From: Hyphomicrobiales bacterium
Lineage (GTDB): Bacteria; Pseudomonadota; Alphaproteobacteria; Rhizobiales; Rhizobiaceae
NCBI GenBank assembly: GCA_900472625.1
Contig: UCIT01000028.1
Span: 1 to 64,000, forward strand
DNA: 64,000 nucleotides
Direction: 5' to 3'
In this document: piece after piece, positions 46,011-55,477 of the stretch
How the letters are laid out: every line of letters starts with the position of its first letter
Numbering within the stretch: the first letter of the stretch is position 1
Notes under the pieces: model-generated
Seen by the model: only the letters and a program-made list of their open reading frames with translations
Told to the model about the DNA's origin: nothing
Databases searched by the model: none
Program-made: the position numbers and the translations under genes

Positions 46011-46903
46011 CGAGTGAAGCAGCCATGAAGATCGGCTTTCTCGGGCTAGGCAATATGGGCGCGCCGATGGCCGCCAACCTGGCCAAGGCAGGCCACGCAG
46101 TAACCGGCTACGACGTCGCCGGAACCCCTGCGAAGGGTGTAAAGTCAGTGGTAACGGCACTTGAAGCAACCGCCGGTCAGGATGTCGTCATTACTATGTT
46201 GCCCAACGGGCAGGTCCTGCGCGCCGTCTATGACGAAATCGTTGGCCATGGCGCCGCAGGCGCTTTGTTCATAGATTGCTCGACCGTCGATGTCGGGAGT
46301 GCACAGTATGCGCACGGCCGAGCGCGCGAGGCCAGCCTTGCTAGCCTTGACGCACCGGTGTCCGGCGGCATCGCCGGTGCCGCCGCAGGCACGCTGACCT
46401 TCATGGTGGGCGGCGAGGTCGATGCCTATCAGAGGGCTGAGCCTTTGTTCGATGTCATGGGCCAGAAAGTCGTGCATTGCGGCGGGGCCGGGACTGGCCA
46501 GTCTGCGAAGATTTGCAACAATATGATCCTCGGCATATCGATGATCGGTGTCTGCGAGGCTTTCGCGCTCGCTGACCGCCTCAAGCTGGATCGACGGAAG
46601 ATGTTCGACGTGGTTTCAACGTCCTCCGGTTTTTGCTGGTCGCTCAATAATTATTGCCCGGCGCCAGGGGTCGGGCCCACGAGCCCCTCCGACAACGACT
46701 ACAAGCCGGGTTTTGCAGCCGAGCTGATGCTGAAGGACCTTCTGCTTGCCCAGGCGGCGGCAGAGAGTGTGGAAGCGGCCACCCCCCTTGGGGCGGCTGC
46801 CACGGAATTTTACCAGGCCTTCGTGGAGCATGGCGGACGCGGTCGCGATTTTTCCGCTGTCCTGCCGCGACTGACCGAAATGAAACGTGGAGACCAGCCA
46901 TGA
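46007..46903 (+). CDS. mmsB: 3-hydroxyisobutyrate dehydrogenase
   Basis: A 298-residue NAD-dependent beta-hydroxyacid dehydrogenase. GFLGLGNMGAPMAANLAKAGH is the Rossmann motif, DAPVSGGIAGAAAGTL the substrate loop and GAGTGQSAKICNNMIL holds the catalytic Lys. It oxidises 3-hydroxyisobutyrate to methylmalonate semialdehyde. No mmsA (semialdehyde dehydrogenase) gene follows in this window, so the last step to propionyl-CoA must be encoded elsewhere. It is coupled to both neighbours by ATGA overlaps. Confidence 0.92.
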   Translation: MTSEAAMKIGFLGLGNMGAPMAANLAKAGHAVTGYDVAGTPAKGVKSVVTALEATAGQDVVITMLPNGQVLRAVYDEIVGHGAAGALFIDCSTVDVGSAQYAHGRAREASLASLDAPVSGGIAGAAAGTLTFMVGGEVDAYQRAEPLFDVMGQKVVHCGGAGTGQSAKICNNMILGISMIGVCEAFALADRLKLDRRKMFDVVSTSSGFCWSLNNYCPAPGVGPTSPSDNDYKPGFAAELMLKDLLLAQAAAESVEAATPLGAAATEFYQAFVEHGGRGRDFSAVLPRLTEMKRGDQP

Positions 46904-47682
46904 CCGACGCCCCGATCCACTCTCTAGATATCAGCCGCGATGGCGGCGTCGTGCTCGTGCGCATGAACAGGCCTGAGGTTCTCAATGCTTTGAGTTCAAT
47001 GGTGATGCGCGAGCTTGCTGAGGCCCTGAAGCCACTGGATCGCGATCCCGACGTCGGCTGCATTGTGCTGACGGGAACGGAGAAGGCCTTCGCCGCTGGG
47101 GCCGATATCAAGGAAATGGCGCAGAAATCCTACATGGATATGTTCCATGACGATTTCTTCGCCGGATGGGAGGAATTCTCTTCTATGCGGACCCCGAAGA
47201 TTGCAGCCGTCTCTGGCTTCGCGCTGGGAGGCGGCTGCGAACTCGCCATGATGTGCGACATCATCTATGCGTCGAAATCCGCCAAATTCGGCCAACCGGA
47301 GATCAAGCTTGGCGTCATTCCCGGCATGGGCGGCTCGCAGCGGCTCACGCGGCTGATCGGCAGGGCAAAGGCGATGGACATGGTGCTGACCGGCCGGATG
47401 ATGGAGGCCGAGGAAGCCGAGCGCAGTGGGCTGGTTGCCCGTATCTTTGACAATGACCAGCTCATCGACGAGGCCGTGAAGGCAGCCAAATCGATCTCCT
47501 CCTATGGCAAGGCGGCGACCATTGTCGCTCGTGAAGCAGTAGGCCGTGCCGACGAGGTTCCGCTGCGCGAGGGGCTATTGTACGAGCGCCGTGTCTTCCA
47601 CGCGCTCTTTGCGACAGAGGACCAGAAGGAAGGCATGGCGGCATTCATCGAGAAGCGTCCTCCGAATTTCGTGGGACGCTAA
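46900..47682 (+). CDS. Enoyl-CoA hydratase
   Basis: A 260-residue crotonase. KAFAAGADIKEMA and SGFALGGGCELAMMCD form the oxyanion hole; GQPEIKLGVIPGMGGSQRLTR has both catalytic Glu residues (positions equivalent to 144 and 164 of the rat enzyme). It would hydrate methacrylyl-CoA to 3-hydroxyisobutyryl-CoA, filling the step between the dehydrogenase and the hydrolase encoded upstream. The start overlaps the mmsB stop (ATGA), so it is the last gene of the operon that began at 43811. Confidence 0.9.
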   Translation: MTDAPIHSLDISRDGGVVLVRMNRPEVLNALSSMVMRELAEALKPLDRDPDVGCIVLTGTEKAFAAGADIKEMAQKSYMDMFHDDFFAGWEEFSSMRTPKIAAVSGFALGGGCELAMMCDIIYASKSAKFGQPEIKLGVIPGMGGSQRLTRLIGRAKAMDMVLTGRMMEAEEAERSGLVARIFDNDQLIDEAVKAAKSISSYGKAATIVAREAVGRADEVPLREGLLYERRVFHALFATEDQKEGMAAFIEKRPPNFVGR

Positions 47683-48190
47683 ACACGTTACGTGGCTAAG
47701 CTAAAGCGATATGGATGGGCAGTGATCAGCTGGTCCCGAATGCGTCCACTGACGCGAATCGACCACGTCTTCAATCCTTCTACCGTTAATTTCGCCTGTA
47801 GCGATAATGCCTTGGCGTACTGGCCGATCAAATACCACGAGCAGGCACATCGGAGGCGATGCATCTCGCGATGGATCCAATCGTAATCACCGGAGTGAGA
47901 AACGAATAAACACGGCATACCTCACCGTGCGGCGCTAGTTCTATATCAGTCAAGCCACTTGACGTGCAGCTAGCGGGTCAAAACACATTCACGATGTCTG
48001 GAGAGGGCCTTCAGCGGCAACGCCGACGGCAACGCGGCAACTTCAGATGATGGTTTTGTTACGAAAATTGGTCCGTTCTTATCTCTTTCATTATGAGGGT
48101 CAATTCCATCCAAGACCGGGTGGATGACCGTTGATACGCCCGATGACAGCTTAGCGATTTGCCAATCGAGTTTCCTCGAAGGAGAGACCA
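47683..48190. other. Intergenic stretch without a recognisable gene
   Basis: No open frame on either strand looks like a known protein; a 76-codon minus-strand frame (47688-47918) has no family features. It must hold the promoter of the M20-oxoamine synthase operon, but I see no clear motif. Confidence 0.45.
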
Positions 48191-49381
48191 ATGCTGCACA
48201 ACGATCCCATTGCCGCCCTCACGGATGACGTCATCAGCTGGCGTCATCACATCCATGCGAATCCTGAGCTTGGATTCCAAGAGTTCGAAACCGCACGGTT
48301 CGTCGCCGAAAAGCTTCGTGACTTCGGATTCGACGAGGTGCACGAAGGAATCGCCGGTACTGGCGTAGTGGGCGTGCTTCGTTCTGGAACGGGTAAGCGA
48401 GCAATCGGTTTCCGGGCGGAACTCGACGCTCTCCCGGTCATGGAGAAAGCTTACGTTCCATACATTTCGAAAAAAGAAGGTGTCATGCACGCTTGTGGAC
48501 ACGACGGCCACACCGCAATGCTTCTCGGAGCCGCAAAACTACTCTCGGAAACGCGTTCTTTTGATGGGACGATCTACTTCATTTTCCAGCCCGCGGAGGA
48601 AAATGAAGGGGGAAGCATGCGCATGATCGAGGACGGTCTTTTCGATCGTTTTCCGGTGGAATCGGCCTTTGCGGTTCACAATTGGCCGGGTGTCAAGTTC
48701 GGTACAATCGCGACCCGCGTTGGCCCGCAACTCGCGGCCGTGGACAACTTCGAACTCTCCTTCGAAGGCCTCGGGTCTCATGCAGCAATGCCACAGCTTG
48801 GCGACGATCCCATTCTCGCCGCCTCAGCATTTGTGCAATCGGTGCAGAGAGTTGTCAGTCGGTCAGTCGACCCGCAGTCTTCGCTCGTGATTAGCATCAC
48901 GCAGATCCACGGAGGAAATGTCGGCAACATCGTGCCGAAGAAGGTTTGGTTGCAAGGTACCTGCCGCTTCTTCGAGCCGGGCTTTTCGGACCATTGCGAA
49001 AAGGTAATCAGCCTGATCGCCGAAGGCATAGCCTCGGCACATTCCCTGACCGCCAAGCTGGACTACAAAAAGGGGTACCCTCCCCTCGTGAATACACCAG
49101 AAGGTACCGCGCAAGCAATTCGAGCCGCCTCTACGGTGCTCGGCGCCGAAAATGTCACTACCGATTTCGCGGGTAGCCTTGGCTGCGAAGACTTTGCCTA
49201 CATGGTTCGAGCGGTGGGCGGTTGCTATGCCTGGGTTGGCGTGGGCGACGTAGGCCCGTCTGAAGGCTTGCACGGCGACAAGTTCGTTTTCAACGATGCA
49301 ATCGTCCCGACCGTTTTGCGCTACTGGCAGACCCTAGCTGAACAGGTTTTGCCGCTTCAAACACAAGAGGTTGCAGCATGA
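48191..49381 (+). CDS. M20 family amidohydrolase (hippurate hydrolase/IAA-amino acid hydrolase type)
   Basis: A 396-residue metal-dependent amidohydrolase. HHIHANPELGFQE, the metal-binding MHACGHDGHTAM and the catalytic Glu in FQPAEENEGGS are intact. The small dimerisation domain spans about 180-290 (GLGSHAAMPQLGDDPI), and CEDFAYM supplies the last ligand. Relatives cleave N-acyl or N-aroyl amino acids. A GAAGGAGA site precedes the ATG. It overlaps the next gene by ATGA, so amide cleavage and the PLP enzyme probably act in one pathway. Confidence 0.9.
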   Translation: MLHNDPIAALTDDVISWRHHIHANPELGFQEFETARFVAEKLRDFGFDEVHEGIAGTGVVGVLRSGTGKRAIGFRAELDALPVMEKAYVPYISKKEGVMHACGHDGHTAMLLGAAKLLSETRSFDGTIYFIFQPAEENEGGSMRMIEDGLFDRFPVESAFAVHNWPGVKFGTIATRVGPQLAAVDNFELSFEGLGSHAAMPQLGDDPILAASAFVQSVQRVVSRSVDPQSSLVISITQIHGGNVGNIVPKKVWLQGTCRFFEPGFSDHCEKVISLIAEGIASAHSLTAKLDYKKGYPPLVNTPEGTAQAIRAASTVLGAENVTTDFAGSLGCEDFAYMVRAVGGCYAWVGVGDVGPSEGLHGDKFVFNDAIVPTVLRYWQTLAEQVLPLQTQEVAA

Positions 49382-50523
49382 CACTACAATCACGGACCAG
49401 CCACCGGCTTATCAGCCATCGCCGCGGCGGCCACGCCATTATCGACGGCGTTGACATGATCATGCTGGGCTCGAACGACTATTTGAGCCTTTCCCTCGAC
49501 GAGCGCGTGATTTCGGCCACGAGGGATGCGCTGGAAGTGTACGGGACTGGGGTCGGAATATACCCGGTTCTAGCGACTACCGAACTTCACGTAGAGCTTT
49601 GCGAGGCGCTCGCAAGATATCTCGGCACCGAGGCAGCTGCGGTTTTCTCTTCAGGGGGGACCGCGAACACCGGAGTGCTCACAACGCTAGCTCAGGAAGG
49701 AGACGTCATCATCTCCGACCGCCTCAATCATGCGAGCATCATCGACGGTTGCCGGCTGAGCAAAGCAGATGTTGTTTCCTACGAGAATAGGAGCGTCGAA
49801 AGGCTTCGCGAGGCGCTCGATAATGCTGGCGAGAAACGTCGAAAGCTCGTTATTACAGATGGAATTTTCAGCATGGAAGGCGGTGCCGCCCCGCTGCAAG
49901 AAATCTACCGGCTCACTCGCGAGTATGACGCTTTGCTGGTGGTAGATGAGGCGCATGCAACTGCTGTTGTCGGACCTCAAGGCATGGGCACGGCACCGCT
50001 CTGCGGACTTTCGAACGCCTCACCGGGATTGATCCTAACCGGCTCTCTCTCAAAAGCTCTCGGAGGGGCAAGCGGTGGTTTTGTCGCTGGTTCGTACGAT
50101 TCGATGGAAGAGCTGAAAAGCAGAAGCCGCAGCTGGATTTTCACGATGGGAATGACGACAGCCAACGCAGCCACCGCGCTGGAGGCGGTCCGCATTGTCA
50201 GTTCAGACAAGGATCCGCTCGGACAACTGTGGCACAACGTTGAATATCTACGGGAAGCCTTCAAGTTCTACGGGCTTTCATTTTATGAGAGCGACAGCGC
50301 TATCACTGGGCTGCGAGTCGGAGACGAAGATAGAGCGTGTGAACTGGCGGCAAATCTTCGTGCACACGGCATATTCGCGCCTGCTATCTCATACCCGATC
50401 GTGGCCCGTGGGGAATCCCGACTACGGATCCAGGTTAGCGCTGGTCACACGACAAGTGACATCGATAAGGCGGCATCGACGCTCGGGGAACTCATAAACC
50501 AGTATGACCGAATCGATATCTAA
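49378..50523 (+). CDS. Alpha-oxoamine synthase family PLP enzyme (KBL/BioF-like)
   Basis: A 381-residue fold-type I PLP enzyme of the family of 2-amino-3-ketobutyrate CoA ligase, BioF and ALA synthase. LGSNDYLSLSLDERV, GGTANTGVLTTLAQEGD, VVDEAHATAVVGPQG with the cofactor-binding Asp and His, and LTGSLSKALGGASGG with the Schiff-base Lys are present. It would condense an acyl-CoA with an amino acid, or split a 2-amino-3-keto acid. There are no biotin or threonine dehydrogenase genes nearby, so neither classical role is supported. Confidence 0.88.
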   Translation: MTLQSRTSHRLISHRRGGHAIIDGVDMIMLGSNDYLSLSLDERVISATRDALEVYGTGVGIYPVLATTELHVELCEALARYLGTEAAAVFSSGGTANTGVLTTLAQEGDVIISDRLNHASIIDGCRLSKADVVSYENRSVERLREALDNAGEKRRKLVITDGIFSMEGGAAPLQEIYRLTREYDALLVVDEAHATAVVGPQGMGTAPLCGLSNASPGLILTGSLSKALGGASGGFVAGSYDSMEELKSRSRSWIFTMGMTTANAATALEAVRIVSSDKDPLGQLWHNVEYLREAFKFYGLSFYESDSAITGLRVGDEDRACELAANLRAHGIFAPAISYPIVARGESRLRIQVSAGHTTSDIDKAASTLGELINQYDRIDI

Positions 50524-50773
50524 AGCTTCGGAGACTGCTCAAAATGCAAGCGGCGCCATTCAGACGCATCAGCCGATTGCTCAAGGCATGCTGGAGCGCG
50601 CACATAAACACTTCACCAAGCAACGACAATAATACCCGCTAGCGTTTGACGCCTTCGTCGACTCCGGGCCTAGATCACGTAGTGTCATCGAAGATGCTGG
50701 TTCAGATGCCCTCTCAGATCTATGTTCTTTCGAACACGTTACTTATATCGTGTGTGTCTAAACATTCTTTCCA

Positions 50774-51613
50774 TTAAGAGCTTACGACAACCGAGCGACA
50801 TCTTATCGCGGATTGAAAGGTGCCGGGCGTCATGCCGTTAACCGCGCGAAAAACTCGCGAAAAGTGACTCTGGTCGAAGAAACCAGCCTCAAGGCCGGCT
50901 TCAGCAAGAGAGAAACCTTCTGCGATCTTCGACGCGGCAAATCGAAGTTTGTGATTTCGGACGTAAGCGGCCGGGGTTAGACCGGAAAACTTCTTGAAGT
51001 CGCGAATGACTTGGAAGCGCGACACTCCGGCCGCCTCGGCAAAAAAGTCTAGGTCAAACTCCGCGGTGATGTTCTCTCTCACAAGTTCCTCGTAAAGCCT
51101 CACCCGCTCTCCAGCTCCAGAGAATGTCGGCACTCTGCCGAGTGCAGTGCTATCGCTGTGGCGTAGAATCAATAGTTGAAGTGCGTCGATCAACGCCGTT
51201 TCTGCCCCCAGACCCTCGCTGTCACGCGACATCGTGTGCGCAAGATAGAAAGAGTTTGCCAGTTCGTGATCATCAACGTGCGGACAAGCGAACTCTGGTA
51301 CGCCGGTCTGCCCGAGTTCCTCGTAGAGGGAGCGCATGAGGCTAAGAGTGGGGTAGAAGGTCAAATAAGACCATCCGCCTTCTGCACCGGCCTCGCCATC
51401 GTGGCATTCTTCTGGATTGACGATCGCGATTGTTCCCGGCGTCGCTCTCACACTCTTGTTGCCAATCCTGGCGCGCTCACAACCGTCTGTTATGAGGGCA
51501 ATGACATAGGTCGAATGCGTATGCAGATTATACTTATGATCTCGAAATGTCGCTCTGAGCATACCGAGATCACTGAACCGAGGATGCAGCCAAAAATCCG
51601 TAAATTCTGCCAT
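50774..51613 (-). CDS. AraC family transcriptional regulator
   Basis: A 279-residue regulator with an AraC-type N-terminal cupin (about 8-150: NLHTHSTYVIALITDGCERA and AIVNPEECHDGEAG) and a C-terminal double helix-turn-helix (about 175-275: AAGVSRFQVIRDFKKFSGL and AGFFDQSHFSRVFRAVNGM). It is convergent with the oxoamine synthase gene. Regulators of this layout often control amino acid export or catabolism, but the target here is unknown. Confidence 0.88.
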   Translation of the reverse strand: MAEFTDFWLHPRFSDLGMLRATFRDHKYNLHTHSTYVIALITDGCERARIGNKSVRATPGTIAIVNPEECHDGEAGAEGGWSYLTFYPTLSLMRSLYEELGQTGVPEFACPHVDDHELANSFYLAHTMSRDSEGLGAETALIDALQLLILRHSDSTALGRVPTFSGAGERVRLYEELVRENITAEFDLDFFAEAAGVSRFQVIRDFKKFSGLTPAAYVRNHKLRFAASKIAEGFSLAEAGLEAGFFDQSHFSRVFRAVNGMTPGTFQSAIRCRSVVVSS

Positions 51614-51966
51614 TCCTCCTCCTAGAGAATCCCGCGCAGCAGCGATCGTCGCGTCATGTAAAGGGTTGTCGATTACTCGTCACGACGCCAAAAAAAATGT
51701 CTTGTACACAATTGACGACCTTTGTGACCGCCCGATCGGCAACCCCTGCCGCTTAACGGCCTGATCGACTAAGACACGTGTTTAGCGGCGTGTCAGCCTT
51801 ACGGGCGCCGCTTTGTGCAAATCGATAGCTGTCGCCTCTCGGGCTTAAGCCCCACTTTTGCTCTGCCGCGTGGCCGGAATTCGTGCCGCCGTTAACACTG
51901 TTCAAGGCGAACAGAGCGTGTTCTGTGAACGAGTTACAACTTTCTTATTGTCTGCATTATGGTCTG
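51614..51966. other. Intergenic stretch without a recognisable gene
   Basis: The interval separates the AraC gene start from the end of the SDR gene. I see no coding pattern; it probably holds the AraC promoter. GCGGCG at about 51785 and CGCCGC at about 51808 could pair, without a T-tract. Confidence 0.4.
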
Positions 51967-52785
51967 TCAGATGCGTGACCTAGCCCAATCTTGATAAACG
52001 CTTTCGGACGTCTCCCTTCTCATCCGAGCGTAAAAAAGTGCGTCGTCGCCTACGATGTGTCGTAAGCCTTCGTCACTCTCGCTTGCCGCATCATAAATAG
52101 CTTGCGCGACCATTTCCTCAGTGGCTTGTCCATAAGTTGGTGGTTGCGAAAATAGTGCCATGGTCCTCTCCCATACGTCAGCGTAACATGGAAGCACCCC
52201 GATCGAAAAAGACGATTCCTGCGTGTTAGCGATGAAGTTGGTTGTGGGGACAAATCCAGGTTCGATGAGTTTGAGATGAATATTTTGTGGCCTCAACTCG
52301 AACATCAATCCCTCGGTCATCGCTTCCAGCGCCGACTTCGACGCGGAATAAGCTGCCATTAATGGGTCCGGCGTGATGGCGGAACCCGAGGCAACATTGA
52401 CGAAGCGGCCGCCACCCCGCTCTCTGAAATGGGGTATCATGGCCCGCATGACTTCTATCGCACCAAAGAAATTCGTTTCAAACATCTCCCGAATTGCGCT
52501 AGCTGGAGTTGCTTCAAAAGCGGAGATTATCGCGCGCCCCGCGTTGTTGACAACGCAGTCTAAATCGCCGAACCGTTTGATGGAACGATCCAATGCGTAT
52601 CTAATCGACTCTTTGTTTGTGACGTCGAGTTCCAGTGGCAGGTAGTTTTCAGTTTCCAACCTGTTGGCGAGCGTGGACTTTTTTCGGGCTGTCGCCACCA
52701 CATTCCATTCTGAGGTCAAGAACTTTGCAACTGCGGCTTTTCCGAATCCCGTTGAACACCCGGTGATCAATACCGTTTTGGCCAA
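51967..52785 (-). CDS. Short-chain dehydrogenase/reductase
   Basis: A 272-residue classical SDR. The cofactor motif TGCSTGFG is at residues 8-15, NNAG in CVVNNAGRAIISAF, the catalytic Ser in VNVASGSA and YSASK thereafter. The C-terminal 40 residues (EEMVAQAIYDAASESDEG, HIVGDDALF) match the SDR branch annotated as SDR family oxidoreductase near AraC genes. It is divergent from the AraC gene at 52877, which likely controls it. Confidence 0.9.
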   Translation of the reverse strand: MAKTVLITGCSTGFGKAAVAKFLTSEWNVVATARKKSTLANRLETENYLPLELDVTNKESIRYALDRSIKRFGDLDCVVNNAGRAIISAFEATPASAIREMFETNFFGAIEVMRAMIPHFRERGGGRFVNVASGSAITPDPLMAAYSASKSALEAMTEGLMFELRPQNIHLKLIEPGFVPTTNFIANTQESSFSIGVLPCYADVWERTMALFSQPPTYGQATEEMVAQAIYDAASESDEGLRHIVGDDALFYARMRRETSESVYQDWARSRI

Positions 52786-52876
52786 TTTCAGTCCTCCTGT
52801 TTCGCAAGTACTTGTGCTCTACTCTTCGAAGACGATAAATAGGCAATCGTCGCTAATCACTTCGAGATCGTCCTGA

Positions 52877-53827
52877 ATGGCTGACCCAATCACACAGTAT
52901 CTCAACATTCTGCAGCCGAGGGCATTTCTGTGGAAAGAAATGTTGCTGGAAAAGCAGCACAAGAAAGACTTCTCAAAACACGACGGCATTGTGTTCGGGT
53001 CAGTTGTGAACGGCGCGTGTAAGTTACGCTTGCCCGATGGCGAGACGCTCTGCGTTAAGCCGGGCGATTTCGTGATGTTAAATGCGCCAGGGCATTGGTC
53101 GATGGAGGTGGATGACACAGACGCAAGCCAGTCGTATCGATTGTTTGGGGTATGCCAGCAATCTCACCTCGGGATACTTCGCCAAAAGACTTGCCTCGTT
53201 TTAGCGGGTCATTTCGATTTCATCTTTGCCGACGTCGGGCTGCAAACATTGCTTCTCCCGCGGGTCAGTCACTTTACGGAAAATCAGATGGCACGCACAC
53301 GCTTGCGACTCATCCTCGATCTGATTGTTGAAGAGGCCTCGGCGGACTTGGCAGGAGGTGAGTGGGTGAAGTGCAGACTATTGGAACTAATGCTGACACA
53401 CGTTCTGAGGCTGCAATCTAATTTTTCTCGCACGTTATCGAGTGGCGCGCTTTGCGCAATGGCGGATCCGCGAATCGGCCCCTGCCTCAAGCTGCTGCAC
53501 AATGATTTCGGAAAGCCTTGGACGGTGCAATCTCTAGCTGCCCTTGCAGGTATGTCCCGCTCGGTCTTTGCGAAAAATTTTCGCCGATTGGTAGGCATCC
53601 CTCCCGTCGAATATCTCACGTACTGGCGGATGACGTTAGCAAAACGCGATCTTGTTCATACCGACCGCACATTACAACAGATCGCTTGTAGCGTTGGCTA
53701 CCAATCGACGACATCATTCGGCACCGCATTCAAGAGCGTTGTTGGCAAAACCCCTGCGGCCTATCGATCTCTAATGAAGCGGTGGAGTAGCCCAGACATT
53801 CCCGGCGGCGGCGAGAGCGGATCATAG
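52877..53827 (+). CDS. AraC family transcriptional regulator (cupin_6 type)
   Basis: A 316-residue regulator. The N-terminal cupin_6 domain (about 10-180) includes GSVVNGACKLRLPDGET and GDFVMLNAPGHW; the C-terminal AraC domain (about 205-300) includes LAALAGMSRSVFAKNFRRLVG and RTLQQIACSVGYQSTTSFGTAFKSV, split here as two helices. This architecture is common next to SDR genes, which it usually activates. The divergent SDR gene begins 91 bp away. Confidence 0.9.
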   Translation: MADPITQYLNILQPRAFLWKEMLLEKQHKKDFSKHDGIVFGSVVNGACKLRLPDGETLCVKPGDFVMLNAPGHWSMEVDDTDASQSYRLFGVCQQSHLGILRQKTCLVLAGHFDFIFADVGLQTLLLPRVSHFTENQMARTRLRLILDLIVEEASADLAGGEWVKCRLLELMLTHVLRLQSNFSRTLSSGALCAMADPRIGPCLKLLHNDFGKPWTVQSLAALAGMSRSVFAKNFRRLVGIPPVEYLTYWRMTLAKRDLVHTDRTLQQIACSVGYQSTTSFGTAFKSVVGKTPAAYRSLMKRWSSPDIPGGGESGS

Positions 53828-54419
53828 CGTGCTACGACATCCACATCGACCCATCGACTGAGATAAACCGGTTGTATGCGCCACCCGATCCCGCCAAGCT
53901 TCGGGACTTCGCTGAAGACATTCGCGACGGCGCGTTCGCATTGACTAATTATAGATCAATGATGACTTAGTTTGCAGTTCCTACCTTAGTGCCAGCGTCC
54001 TAGCCGAAAACGGCCGCCACTTTCAGTGTTCAGACCGACCGATTATCGATCACAGCGGCACTTGGGCTTGCCTCGCGCCCTTCGATCTTGCGCAAGTTCA
54101 TGACCCACACCGTTTTCATCACCTGAAGAAGTCGGGCGCTACGTCAAGTGTAGAAATAGCGTTGGACCGTCGAGACAGGTGGGACGCATTTGGGCGAAGC
54201 GGCCAAGCGCGAGACCCCTGCGCCAGTCTCCTTCAGCGTGTTGATGAGATGGTGTGCATGATACCGCTTTTCGGCAATGTGGCACCTACAGGCAGGCCGT
54301 CGACAAGATTGTGGGCGAAGGCGATATCTTCGCGTTGCCGGGCGTGCCGATCAGCGGGATCGGCAGCCCGAGCGCCTCGGTGGCGAGAGGGATCTGCCTC
54401 CGGCTTCCGTTAGGAGTGT
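53828..54419. other. Degenerate intergenic region around the IS5 scar
   Basis: Apart from the IS5 remnant I find no recognisable protein. A short plus-strand frame (to about 53970, containing DPAKLRDFAEDIRDGAF) looks protein-like but I do not recognise it, and it has no start. Confidence 0.4.
53980..54190 (-). pseudogene. IS5-family (IS427-like) transposase remnant
   Basis: On the minus strand I can read PPVSTVQRYFY (about 54147-54180), then VMNLRKIEGREASPSAAVIDNRSV (about 54030-54100) and TESGG and DAGTKV in alternating frames. These are consecutive pieces of IS5-type DDE transposases (REASPSA.VIDSQSVKTTESGG..G.DAGKK). Several frame changes and the lack of both ends show it is only a scar. 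Confidence 0.7.
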
Positions 54420-55370
54420 TCAGCCTATCAAAAGCAATAGTTTGCCATGCGCTTTGCCACTTAAACTAATTTCTACCGCCTCGCGCCACTGGAAGAGCTC
54501 GAATTCCTGCGAAATAGGTATGGTAAACTTCCGCTCTGCGGCGAGCCGCGCGTAGGTAGGAAGCGCGTCGTATCGAAGCACCATGTCAGGCTCACGCCCC
54601 GTTGTGCGTATCCCGAGGTGTCCCTCGTCGAAATCGCTGATGCTCATTACGCGCTGTGGGTCGCCTTCCACAAGTTGGATAAGTTCTGGCAGCAATCCAG
54701 ACACTTGCGCAGTGTGAAGAACGAAATCGGGCGCTTTGCCGAGCCTTTCGCGAACTCGATTGGCTAAACCATCGCCATAAGGTAGGACATCTGCACCGAG
54801 ACCGCGAAGGCGGTCAGCAAAGGTGTTGCCCGATGTCGCAATGACACGAACACCGCGCATTAGAGCAATTTGAACCGCCGCAAATCCTGTCATGGTACCT
54901 CCACCGCTGACTAGAATCGTCTGACCACTCCGCACCCCAAGGAGGTCAAGAGAACGGACCGCAGTCTCTACTGCCATCGGCAGAGCGGCTGCCTCTTTGA
55001 GCGCCAGGCCTTCGGGAACGGGAAAGCAGACACTCAATACAGCATATTCAGAGGCTCCCGCTGTCGAGTGATTTAGGAAATCTGGAACCCCGAAAACTTT
55101 ATCGCCGACTTTCGTGTCGACCACGCCGTCCCCGACAGCATCTACCACGCCCGAAACGTCAAGTCCTATTCCTCGTGGAGCCTTAACTGGAAAGAAGCCC
55201 ATGCAAAGCGCCCAGTCGGCTGGATTAAGGGCACTAGCATGAACCTTTATGCGGACCTGGCCCGCGCCCGGCAGTGGCACTTGGGCATCTCCCAACTTGA
55301 GCACATCAAGAGGCAACCCATAATGCTCCAAGTGGACCGTTTTCATCATGGCGGCACGATCGTCAGTCAT
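54420..55370 (-). CDS. Zinc-independent MDR family (quinone reductase-like) oxidoreductase
   Basis: A 316-residue NADP-dependent medium-chain reductase. An N-terminal GroES-like domain (KVHASALNPADWALCMG, GLDVSGVVDAVGDGV) is followed by a Rossmann domain (GQTILVSGGGTMTGFAAVQIA). No structural or catalytic zinc cysteines are present, as in quinone reductases. The true ATG is at 55370 after GAGGAATAG; the open frame reaching 55733 runs through the divergent TetR gene. It is probably repressed by that TetR protein through the twin operators at 55427-55465. Confidence 0.88.
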   Translation of the reverse strand: MTDDRAAMMKTVHLEHYGLPLDVLKLGDAQVPLPGAGQVRIKVHASALNPADWALCMGFFPVKAPRGIGLDVSGVVDAVGDGVVDTKVGDKVFGVPDFLNHSTAGASEYAVLSVCFPVPEGLALKEAAALPMAVETAVRSLDLLGVRSGQTILVSGGGTMTGFAAVQIALMRGVRVIATSGNTFADRLRGLGADVLPYGDGLANRVRERLGKAPDFVLHTAQVSGLLPELIQLVEGDPQRVMSISDFDEGHLGIRTTGREPDMVLRYDALPTYARLAAERKFTIPISQEFELFQWREAVEISLSGKAHGKLLLLIG

Positions 55371-55426
55371 TCTATTCCTCGCTTTCAACATCGACAGCTT
55401 GTCGGGACCTAGTTGGTGAGGTAAGC

Positions 55427-55465
55427 TGTCAGTCGCTGACTTAACATATATGTCAGTCACTGACA
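55427..55465. promoter_or_regulatory. Twin TetR operators
   Basis: TGTCAGTCGCTGACT (55427-55441) and TGTCAGTCACTGACA (55451-55465) are two near-identical 15-bp palindromes, centres 24 bp apart, between the divergent reductase and TetR genes. Confidence 0.75.
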
Positions 55466-55477
55466 ATACGAGGATAC

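Noticed and set aside
47688..47918. 76-codon minus-strand frame after the enoyl-CoA hydratase
   Set aside because: No family features, no ribosome binding site and no conserved neighbour context.
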